Shown piece after piece: positions 26,001 through 34,698 of a stretch of 64,000 bases of DNA. The translations under genes were made by a program, and so were the position numbers. This DNA comes from Kappaphycus alvarezii (lineage: Eukaryota > Rhodophyta > Florideophyceae > Gigartinales > Solieriaceae): NCBI GenBank assembly GCA_002205965.3, contig NADL03000492.1, positions 124,001 to 188,000 of the forward strand, in the 5' to 3' direction. Each line of letters starts with the position of its first letter. Position 1 is the first letter of the stretch. The notes under the pieces were generated by a model that ran no database searches, had not been told where the DNA came from, and worked only from the letters and a program-made list of their open reading frames with translations.

Positions 26001-27054
26001 TGCGTTCAGATTTGCAACTCCAATTGGGTTCCAGCCAATCCATACATCTCAATGAAGACACCCCCTTTTCCCCCTGTATCTCATCGCTTTCCTCTTGAGT
26101 AGGAAGCTAATCCTCTTATTTCAAAGTATTTTCGCACTCAGCAGTGGCGTCCTCAAAGACATGCAAAGCACCAGCTGCACTGATAGCACTTGAACCTTGA
26201 TAATCATGCCGTAAAGTTATTCATTGCACTAATGTTTGCGATGGACAGATTAGTCCAAAATATGTACTGAAGGCTGGCCTCCAGCCAGTAGTGTAGCTGG
26301 GAAGTTTACGTCTTGCACCCGTTAGTTTATAGGCAAATGTCCTCTGTACAAAACCCTTAGGGAGGCAACTACCTCAATTTCCAACAGTTGAATACTCAAA
26401 GCTTCCCCGCTTTGGCTTTGGCCCTGCTTAGTAAAGAAGCTAATGGTCCTGGAGGGTGGGTAAGAGGTGGGTTCGCACCCTGTGATTCCTGAAAAGTTAA
26501 GGTGAACATGTCAGGCAGAGGCTGTGGTTCAGTTCAGTTGAATACAACATCCTTCGCCAATCAGAATACAATAGGTGCAGTGTCCAGATGCAAAGGCCGA
26601 AATCCCACAAGCAATACCTTGCCATGTCTAGGTGAAGCTTGTGATGTTTTATTGCGTGAAAGGGGGAAGGTTTGGGTGTTTTACTCTTGGAAGATATGTC
26701 TGATTAAAAGGAGGCCAGTTGTTTCTCGAGGAATCTTGCAGAGTGCAACCTCGCTTTAAACGTTAGGGAAGTAACGCCACTCACTGACAGTATGGAAGTG
26801 TTTGGGTGTTTACTCTAGCAAGATATATTCGACTCATCCTAAAGTTTTCCGGACAACCGCAATTGACTCAAAAGAGCATTGCGACACAGTACAGTAATTG
26901 GGGTACAGGAAACAGTAAATTAACCCCCCATTTCCCCCCAGTAATTGGGATGGAACTAAGCTCCCTAAAAGTCCACGTTGAGGCCAGCAATCAAGCAGGT
27001 CGTAGTGATCCTAGGACGGAAATCCAGAACTCAAGTTATACCTCTCCCAGCATG
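26001..27054. other. Unassigned interval between the AT-rich island and the SDR gene
   Basis: No gene is supported. A short imperfect direct repeat (GTTTGGGTGTTTTACTC-like) occurs near 26670-26700 and 26800-26826. The open stretches at 26502-26759 and 26806-27078 show no family motif. The second one ends inside the SDR gene on the other strand. Confidence 0.4.
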
Positions 27055-27687
27055 TTACGGGTACGCGAGCGCAGGTAGTTTTCTTATCCACTGCCCTTGC
27101 TCCACTTCAGTTGCGACGAAATCTGCGGCGTCTCGGTACCCGATTTTGAATGTTCCTTCGCCCAACTCTCGATCTCTCACAGCGTACTGCTTGGAACCGC
27201 AATTAACGAGATACGATAGTCTGACGCTTGTCCACTCCAGGTCCTCACTTTCAGCCAAAATAGTTTCCATCCGGGCCATGTCGATGTACGTGTTCATAAT
27301 GTACCTTCTTATAATTAGATTGTAAAACGATGGTGCGTTGTCCTCTTCATCCACGCCACTAGACGAAAGCGCGATGATCCGTTTTATCCCGACGCGTCTC
27401 ATAGCCTGCCTTATTTGTTTCATTGAATCACTGTACAAAGTAGTTCGCCGACGAGCACTCCGTAGACCTCCAGTGCCTAACGCGGAAATCACAGCCTCGC
27501 TTCCTTTCAAAGCTGCGACAATTGAGTGCTGGTCTTGCAGGTCTATCTTGCATACTTTCACCCCGTCTCTTGCTGGGATGGTGGCCGGTCGACGGACTGC
27601 TGCAGTGACAGTGTGGCCTCGCAGGACCAACTGGTTGACAATTTCCGTCCCTGTTTGGCCGTTGGCACCGAATACTGTGATCTGCAT
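27055..27687 (-). CDS. Atypical SDR, NAD(P)-binding (flavin-reductase/NmrA-like)
   Basis: This is a complete intronless gene of 210 residues running from ATG to TAA. It begins directly with a Rossmann strand and glycine loop, ITVFGANGQTG (Gly 7, 10 and 13), and continues with TAAVRRP, where the basic residues favour NADP(H). Later family features are VISALG, RIIALSSSGV and YIDMARMETIL. The length and motif order match the small atypical short-chain dehydrogenases that include biliverdin/flavin reductase-like and NAD(P)H-binding stress proteins. Those proteins act as soluble monomers, so a cytosolic redox role is likely; the substrate cannot be predicted. No targeting peptide is visible. Composition is balanced, unlike the AT-rich island that ends about 1 kb away. 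No other host gene lies within several kb, so context gives no pathway. The uninterrupted frame among so many broken elements suggests selection. Confidence 0.85.
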   Translation of the reverse strand: MQITVFGANGQTGTEIVNQLVLRGHTVTAAVRRPATIPARDGVKVCKIDLQDQHSIVAALKGSEAVISALGTGGLRSARRRTTLYSDSMKQIRQAMRRVGIKRIIALSSSGVDEEDNAPSFYNLIIRRYIMNTYIDMARMETILAESEDLEWTSVRLSYLVNCGSKQYAVRDRELGEGTFKIGYRDAADFVATEVEQGQWIRKLPALAYP

Positions 27688-28279
27688 TGACAGTCAAATA
27701 GTCTGTACAAAACTCGCCTGGAATGAGCGGACACAAAATGCAGTGGGGATGATGATCCTTGATCCTGTGAGTTACGACAAAGTTGGTATAGTGTCGGAAG
27801 CAGATGGCCCGTTGCAATATATGAGATTATCGGAGGATGTCATCTGTGTATGCATGATGTCTTTTATTTGAACGGCATTGAGTAAGTTTTGCCATCACAC
27901 GACGGACTTGGGCAAAGCTTTGACCATCTCAGGTTTTTAGGTTGAGGTCGATTCAGGTAACATTCTCTGAGGCTGTTTGAGACCTTGCATACATAAACTT
28001 TTGGCCAAGAATAAATGCCGCGATTGTTGATGCTAAAATGACGGGTGTTCTCATCCGCCAAATAAACAAGAAATGCGCTAATGAATACTGTACTTGAGGC
28101 AACTGGAAAACAATTGATGCAGTTCCAGGAACATACATTACAGCATGAAACTTGAAAAGTTTACATCAAATGGTTTCTACGGTGTCCGCTGCAGGAACCG
28201 ACTATATACAGTATAATCATCTTTACGTCATGTATTACAAAAGGCGTACAAGCCTAGCTGACAGTGTAAGCTAAGATAG
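27688..28279. other. Upstream region of the SDR gene
   Basis: No gene is seen. This should contain the SDR promoter on the minus strand. A weak TATA-like AAATAAAA can be read there around 27862-27870, about 180 bp before the start codon. Open stretches on the plus strand are antisense shadows. Confidence 0.35.
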
Positions 28280-29190
28280 TTAAAGTTCGTCGCTGCCCAG
28301 CTCGGGAGTACGCGCTAGGATCGATGTTACAAAGGTAGACCATATGGTTGACGAGATTCGTTGGCGCAGATGGTCAAGGGCCGCCGCTGGTGTACAGAAC
28401 AGTCGTCGCGATATCAATTTCGCATGGGTCTCAATCACCCCAGAGGTTGACTTACAGGGCGCGGCGAAAGAGTCGAAAGCTAGCGGAACAAAGTGAAAAC
28501 CGAGCATTGGAAAAGTAGCGTCCGGGGTCAGGTTAAACGCAGCTCTCACTGAGCGGTCGAAGGTCTTCACCTTGTCAACGTAGGCCGATTCGGCTGCCCC
28601 GCAAGGTGCCAATGCAGCTTGTTTGAGGGAAGATCGGGCCATGGGATTGCGAATGGTGACATCATATGCGATTTGCGTCGGCGCATCGAGCGTGTCAGTA
28701 AGTTCCGGTCCACATTCGACGAGGATGTCGGCTGGCCGGAGGTCTGTACCCGGCACAAGGTTGGGAACTTCTTGTCTGTGAGCAAGACCGGCAGGTCGGA
28801 ACATGTCGGTCGTAAGGAGGTTCCGGAGGAAGTTGTGTCGGGTAGCGGCGTTGTATCCTGAGGTGCAACTCGAAGCATGGTCGCCTTGGGCGTCCATGTA
28901 AGCGAGACAATGGGAGCAAACAAGGGGAATTGACGAGTGGAAAACAGGGAGGTCGAGGTGCCGGCGAAGCATGATGGACCAGACCTCGGGGGAAACGTTA
29001 GTAGCCTTAGGGGGATGCGCAATGAGCCACGCGTAGGCGCATGGATTGAGCAAGGAATTACGTCTCGCGCGAAGGCGAATGGAAACCTGAGTGTGTCGGG
29101 CAGGTCGTGGTTGAGCTGTCCATATGTCCTCTTCCCATAGCTTGGAAGCCGCCGAATGGCCTGAAATAGAAAGTGGTGTGGTCTTTCAGG
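28280..29190 (-). pseudogene. LINE relic L1: Zn-knuckle and restriction-like endonuclease
   Basis: This is the carboxy-terminal part of a non-LTR retrotransposon ORF. From the amino end it reads AASKLWEEDIW, then AYAWLIAHPPKATNVSPE, then a cysteine/histidine knuckle (CSHCLAYMDAQGDHASSC). The endonuclease core follows: LRPADILVE and IAYDVTIRNP, with a later Lys in YVDKVKTF, the PD-(D/E)xK pattern of R2-type elements. It ends at an apparently natural stop (SDEL). Upstream of about 29190 the frame is closed by TGA and the reverse transcriptase is gone, so this is a 5'-truncated copy. In characterised R2-like elements this domain nicks the target DNA. A second related fragment (29285-29800) starts right behind it in the same orientation. 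Confidence 0.7.
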
Positions 29191-29284
29191 TCGCATTGCT
29201 AGGGCTTCGGGCTCCAAGTGTCCGAGAGAGTAGGACTGGGGGTTTCGGAGTTCTTCTTGTAGACGTAGGGGCTGGAAGGGGGAT

Positions 29285-29800
29285 TCAAGCGGTGTAGACC
29301 GGCAATCCGAGGTGACGCGATAGCATGACGGTCCAGTGGGCTCGCGACACCTTGGTAGCATCGGATGGGTGGGCGAAGAGGAATGCAGCGGCGGGGCTAT
29401 CTCGGAAGGCAAGGCCACGGATCCGGCGCCTGATTTCGTCGGTACTGTGTTGATCCGGGCTGGGGGAGACTTCCCATGCGTCGTCTTGCCAGAACGTCTC
29501 GGCCCAGGCGTCGTGCCGCACCCTATTTAGTTGAGTTTGGATGTTGGTGGGTGTGGCAGCAAGGGCGGTGGGGTCAAGAGGTCCTAGGTCAACGGAGTAC
29601 GTACGTCCAGGTATTCCATGGCAATACTGGCGGATAGGCGGCCGCGCTTGGGCCAGGAGAAAGGCTCGGTCCCCGCGGAACCTGCGACCCACCAGGGCGG
29701 CGGATCGCGGGGTAGTATACTGGCCGTCAGCTTCGACCGGAAGCAGCGGGAGGCTTTCGCACAGATTCATGGTCCTTGCACCGACTCCGAATGGGAGCAA
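29285..29800 (-). pseudogene. LINE relic L2, truncated before the Zn-knuckle
   Basis: This fragment is related to L1. AAFLFAHPSDATKVSR, followed by WTVMLSRHLGLPV, corresponds to the L1 segment AYAWLIAHPPKATNVS with its WSIMLRRHLDLPV. It also preserves more of the preceding region (ARSAALVGRR-like residues and DDAWEVS). It stops at LPVYTA exactly where L1 continues into its cysteine knuckle, so its 3' part was lost before or during the insertion of L1 material. It lies head to head with the plus-strand relic L3; the junction is near 29700-29790. Confidence 0.6.
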
Positions 29801-30811
29801 GCCTGCCTTCCTATTTCCTACGGTGGTCTCGGCATTCCTCTCGCTTCACTCCCTGAGTCCGCTTATGCGGCTTCGATGATTGCTGTTTTCAGCCGTTTCT
29901 CAGATCTGCTCTCCTTCGCGGGAGACCTACACCTGGAGGAAGTGCCTCGGGCTGCGATCTCTTTATTATCTACCCGTTATCCAGATCTTTCTGCTTCCCT
30001 TTCGCTCACTTCTCTGTTTCAGCGATGTCAAACGCCGGTTCCCGGCGAACGGCTCCAGTCTTCTATCTCGTCTGAGCTTCACAGTTCGACGTTTGATCGG
30101 ATTTCTCAACTTTACCGCACCCTCACCGCGGCACCTATCTTTCCTCGCAAGCCTGGATAGTCGCTGTGTCTCTACGGCCGCGTGCTTTTCTCTGGTCATG
30201 ATCGATGTCCGGTATGTGCTCGCCGTTCCAACGACATCGCCCCGTTGCTCGATCCCCTGGGCAAACATGCCCTCACCTGCAAGTACGACGATGGGCAGAC
30301 TCGTCGCCTTAATGTCTTGCGCAACGCTCTCCATCGTTACTGTAAGGAGCTCGGAATTTCTGCCCTTCTTGAACATCTGCTTCCTCCCCTTCCCCCTTCG
30401 TCCTCTCCTTCGTCCGCCCTTCGCATAGATCTTTATATCCCTGGCGCATACGGCCTCGACCCGAAGGATATCGCTTTGGATGTCACCGTTGCCCATCCAC
30501 AGGTCACTTCTCGCGTTTCCCGGTGTGCCCTATCTGGCGGTGCAGCTGCCTCTCTGGCTTAACGTGCGAAACACACGCACTACGGACTAGTCTGCCACAC
30601 GAATGACATACGGCTTCTTCCTGTTGGTATTGATGTGTTCGGTGCCCTTGGGGCCGAGGGTGCTACTTTCTTCCGGCGCCTTTCTACGTTCGCTGCTGCC
30701 CGTCGAGGCACCACTCCCCAATGGGAGCTGCACCTCCTAATCACGCGCTTTGCTTTCTGCTTGCATGGGTTGCAAGCAAGTCAGGTTCTTACCAGACGCA
30801 TTTCCGATTAG
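29735..30811 (+). pseudogene. LINE relic L3: RT thumb, Zn-knuckle and endonuclease
   Basis: A single plus-strand frame is readable for about 1.1 kb with two stop codons, TAG at 30158-30160 and TAA at 30560-30562. Order: RT thumb (LPISYGGLGIPLASLPESA), helical linker, knuckle (CPVCARRSND, LGKHALTC), endonuclease core (LRIDLYIPG, IALDVTVAHP) and a tail containing IRLLPVGIDVFGALG that ends at TAG 30809-30811. The tail parallels the L1 segment HFVPLAFDSF. No frameshift is needed, so the copy has decayed mainly by point mutation. Its 5' end abuts the oppositely oriented L2. Confidence 0.7.
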
Positions 30812-31435
30812 TTTCTCTCTCATCCCCCTTCGCATGTTAGTTTCTCTGCCATCCCCATCAGCATGTTCTCCCACATGCTTTCTCCACATCCCGTAAAGAT
30901 TTCACACACACATACTCGGCAGACCGTTCGCGGGCCGGTGCAGCTTCGATGACGCATTGCGGAAGGGGAGGCGTTTTTAATCAATGATGATCGTGCAAAT
31001 TACTTCTGTTTTTTAATTAATTTGTCACAAACCCGCTCCATTCAGGAGGTGTGCTACAGTAGACTGGACTGAAACAAATCTCCAGCTACAGTATCGTACT
31101 GTAGCTAACTTCTCCGGCTCCAAAGCTATTCAATTTTAGTGGCCCTTTACAAGTATTGTAGAAAATTAATGCACCCACTCTGACAATAAAAGGGAGACCA
31201 AAAGCTTTTACTGTAATGCGGATATTGGCTAAAACCCGCAGGGTGGCTGTCAAGGCAGTGCATATAAAATTCATTGCTGTATTAGTGGAAATCTAACAAA
31301 ATCGATGAACTACTCTTTGAAGGTACTACCGTACACAGTGGCCAAACATGTCTTTCTGTTTAAAGCTATCGCAATTCTGTCCTCTCCCGTGGCAACGCGC
31401 CTCGGTCTACACTTGGCACTTCTCAAGTGTAAAAT
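30812..31435. other. Interval between LINE relics L3 and L4
   Basis: No gene is seen. It begins with a pyrimidine-rich imperfect duplication (GTTTCTCTCTCATCCCC and GTTTCTCTGCCATCCCC, about 30811-30860), probably the 3' UTR of L3. It also holds several TACAGTA/TACTGTA words around 31050-31105. Confidence 0.35.
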
Positions 31436-32844
31436 ATGGTGGCCCACGGCTCCAACGAGGTCGTCACAGCCGCGTACCCCACGGAGATCCAACAGTTTTA
31501 CAGTGAGGGAACTGCGGTCCTGAATGCGCCTATCGGCTCAAATGATTTCATGAGGCACTACTTCACCAACCACGTGCACTCTCTGGAACCCTTCATGCAG
31601 GCCGTCACGGAACTTCAGGATACACAGGTCTCCTTCCAGATTTTAAGAAACTGCTTAGGGGTATGTAAGTTGGGCTATCTCCTTCGGGTCGTGCCGCCAT
31701 CGTGCACCATCGAAGGAGCCACCTATTTCGACCAGCTGATGGTGAATGAGGACTTTGGCAGGAGGCGTCCTCGACAGTGCAGTCTTTCGGGAGCTACAAC
31801 TCCCGCTCAAACAAATTGAGGACAAAAAGCCTACACTAGCACTAGGAATCGGCCTTACATCAGCCAAAGACATCGCCGCAGCCGCCTTCCTCGCGTCTAG
31901 CTCACATACAAACAAGCTAGGTGAGCGATGCCTGCCGTCTGCAGTGAGCGACTTGGCAACTTACGCGGAGGCCAAGATGGCATTCACTCAATGGAACTCA
32001 TCTTGCCGCCCGGTCGACAGGCTCCCATTCAGTCGTTTTTGCTCTAACCCTCCATAGCAAAAGACACTGACTGACACAGTCCATGCCGCAATATATGAAG
32101 GGCTTCCGGTGGGTACTTGCCGTACAAAGGCCTTCAGGGCCTCAATGAATCTCCCAGGTGCCAAGGAATGGGTCCATTGCCCTCCCACAACAGGCTTGAA
32201 GACCGCAATAGGCACCCGACATTTCTCGGTGTTGTTCAAATACTATTGCAAAGCCCCGCTCTTCGACCCAGGAACCCCTTGTCCAAGAGTCGGATGCCCG
32301 GAAACAGTGGACGGCGACCACTTGATCCACTGCAGGTATGGAGCGCAACGGATCGTCCGCCACGATGACCAGGTCACACTACTAAGTAACGACCTGAGCC
32401 TAGGCGCAAGGCATCCTGCCGTCGAGCCCCGGTCGCACGGGGAACACAAAGCAAGGCCTGATATCAGGGCAACGGGCGCCAGCGGTTGCACCGATTATTT
32501 CGATGTGACCTTCGTGAACCCGCTGGCCCCTTCTCACCTCAGAATGAGAACCTTTAACCCCCTTATCAGCTTGACCGCAGCCCACGCGGACAAGCTACGA
32601 AAATACCAGGGATTCTTAGCCAGCTTACCTGGCAGGAACAGACTCGTACCCGTTCCTATCTCCACACTCCGGGGGTGGCATCCCGTAGCGTTCCGCCACA
32701 TCACGGAGGTAGCCCGAGCGGTCGCCAACCGAGCCTTGGGACCAATACTCCAGGGTGAGGGCAATTCTCCTCCAACAATGCGCAGCGTTGATGGTCATCT
32801 CCAACGCAGCCTGCTTGTTAGCCGGTCTACCAGCTACTTTCTAG
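31436..32844 (+). pseudogene. LINE relic L4, second endonuclease family
   Basis: This is a longer relic from a different lineage. Order on the plus strand: APIGSNDFMRHYF and SFQILRNCLGVCKLGYLL (RT thumb); GGVLDSAVFRELQLPL and LGIGLTSAKDIAAAAFLAS; RTKAFRASMNLPGAKEW; knuckle (CPRVGCPETVDGDHLIHC); endonuclease core (EHKARPDIRATG, DYFDVTFVNPLAP, ADKLRKYQGF); and the end AILLQQCAAL with LLAGLPATF before TAG 32842-32844. At least three lesions are visible. One frameshift lies near 31745, a stop at 32055-32057 interrupts the region before 32109, and a frameshift near 32755 displaces the natural end. The endonuclease residues (PD, D and the Lys of DKLRKY) are still present, but the protein cannot be made. 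Confidence 0.75.
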
Positions 32845-32892
32845 TTGGTACACACGCTCAAGCACTTGCATTATAGGTCCTGCCAATGGTTT

Positions 32893-32954
32893 GATTACAT
32901 GTACAGAGGACTCCCAACCTTTCCATGACTCGCAGTAAACCACCCCTTTACCCC
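32893..32954 (+). repeat. Dispersed repeat R1, copy 1
   Basis: This is a roughly 62-bp unit running from GATTACATGTACAGAGGA to CCCCTTTACCCC, with ACTCGCAGTAAACC in between. A close copy lies in inverse orientation at 62034-62095. A diverged third copy (54094-54143 plus 60214-60231) is split by the copia element. It directly precedes an acidic ORF here. Confidence 0.6.
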
Positions 32955-32982
32955 TCTGTGCATCAGCCTCTCTATCGTCCGC

Positions 32983-33418
32983 ATGTCCGACTTCGGGGAG
33001 GATTGCGGCGACTTCGACGCCGATCAGGACGACGACTGGTTCAATGAACTGGCGCCATCTGTTCCCCAAAAGAACAGGCCCTCTACTATCCCGGTGCGAC
33101 AACCGAAGACCCCAAGCTCCCCACCTTCTGGTGGCGAGCAGCTCCAATCTTCCGAATCTTCGGAAGCCGCTGTTATTTCAAACAAACCCCAAGGCGTCTA
33201 TGGGTCGGCGTCAACTTGGCGAGAGAGTGGGGCCAGTACGAGCACCGAGAAGGGAACGGGATTGGAACTTCGGACCGTGCGGAACCGAGCGGTTGTGGGT
33301 GCCGGTAAGTTGGATAGATTGGAACGATTTGAACTCTGAAGAAGGTAATGACATCGATGATGACATTGCTGACGCAGAGGGAGAGGAGGGATGTGAGAAG
33401 GAGAACGGTGACGAGTAA
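32983..33418 (+). CDS. Acidic hypothetical ORF (two frames)
   Basis: I do not recognise this gene. From ATG 32983 the frame encodes an acidic start (SDFGEDCGDFDADQDDDW) and a Ser/Pro/Thr-rich middle, and closes at 33339. A second frame overlapping it (33044-33418) ends with another acidic stretch (SEEGNDIDDDIADAEGEE). A donor-like GTAAGT at 33304 sits in the overlap, so either a frameshift or a very short intron could join the two acidic parts. No catalytic or fold motif is visible. It lies immediately behind LINE relic L4 and repeat R1. It may be a host gene, a transposon accessory protein, or chance. Confidence 0.3.
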
Positions 33419-33627
33419 GCGTAGGATCGAGTGGGATTGGATTTACCAAGGTTATTGCCGTACCCCTGTTTTAGGCATTCTAAGCATAGACCCAATTTAC
33501 ACATTCAAGTAAACCCCTGTAACCCCTTTACCCCTCTTTGAAGGTTAGAATGTCTACAACCGTAGCTTGTACGTAGTGCTTGTAGTGATACATATCACTG
33601 TATGTACTCAATGAAGTAAAGTTTCTT

Positions 33628-33653
33628 CAGTACAGTACAGTACAGTACAGTAC
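33628..33653 (+). repeat. CAGTA pentanucleotide repeat
   Basis: Five perfect tandem CAGTA units plus one base. Similar CAGTA/TACTG words recur at 38545-38560, 60248-60313 and 62156-62180. Confidence 0.85.
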
Positions 33654-33654
33654 T

Positions 33655-34698
33655 ATCAAAGAAAGAAATAAATATCACTCGATTGGCTGAAACACGCTGG
33701 GTTGGGCAATAATACATTTTACTGTAAGCTTTTCACATTACAATACTGGACACCTCGTAAAATTTTCCAGCCGTTTTCAATCCTGTTACAGTTACAGTAC
33801 GGTATGGTAGTTTCGTACTGTGCGGTGTGATGTCCGCTGCGTGTGGTAACAGGCTTGCACCTAATTCGACATTTGAACTTAATTCGACAAGTGGATTTTT
33901 TTAAAAAATGGCTACAATCCTGCCCATCGACATCGAAAAAGACTCATCGCTTGTCAAACAACCTCCACTCGCGGGAAGCAAAAGTTTGTTCCCGCCAAAC
34001 CAAAACGGCGCTGCATAGCCAACCCATGCGTCCTTCTGTACGCAAAGTTTGGTGGAATTAAAGAAATCGCAAGTAAGTAATTATTACACAGAAAGATCAG
34101 GCATTCCCATTACATATGGATGGTCCATGGTCTAACTAGGAGCATGGGCTACCGACGCCGAGACCACCAAAAACAATAGCATCAGCAACAAACAAAGAAC
34201 AGAATGAGCAACACTCGAGACGACCTCTAGATTTACAACAAACTTCAGGAAGCGATATTCGATCGCTTCCAAGCCAGTGAGGCAAAATGGCTGGAACTTT
34301 CTCAGACGTATGGCGTCAGTGTTGCCCAGATGCGAAGGGCGGACAAGTGTGGGACTCTTAACCCACCGGACTCACAGCCTGTGAGCCCTCGACACATTCA
34401 TTTCGTACAACTAATACCAGACAGACCCTACAGCCTATTAAGACAACCAAAAAGACAATCGACAACGCAGTCGCACACTTATCGGCAAATAAAACCCTGC
34501 CGAGGAAAATAGAAATTATTGATCTTGGACAGAACCATGTTAGTCTTCTGCTGTTGTCTGAACAGAAAAAAATCAATTTTATGGACAATATTTGTAAATG
34601 ACTTCGAGAAGAGACATGGTTTCGATTACTGTACAGTTAATCAAGTGGAAGGAAAACGCATAAGGCGTTTAACGAAGAGAAAGTGTCTGATCAACTCG
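33655..34698. other. Interval upstream of the piggyBac-like element
   Basis: No recognised gene. A coding-like stretch at about 34210-34385 (plus) reads IYNKLQEAIFDRFQASEAKW and then LSQTYGVSVAQMRRADKC. It carries one stop and belongs to no family that I can name. It could be the amino-terminal part of a DNA-transposon protein whose remainder is missing. Confidence 0.3.

Noticed and set aside
27338-27871. Long plus-strand open frame across the SDR gene
   Set aside because: It is antisense to a complete, motif-bearing SDR gene and has no recognisable domain.
28567-29418. 283-codon minus-strand open frame
   Set aside because: It overlaps LINE relic L1 in another frame. The residues are a Pro/Arg/Ser-rich shadow, while the L1 frame has the knuckle and endonuclease motifs.
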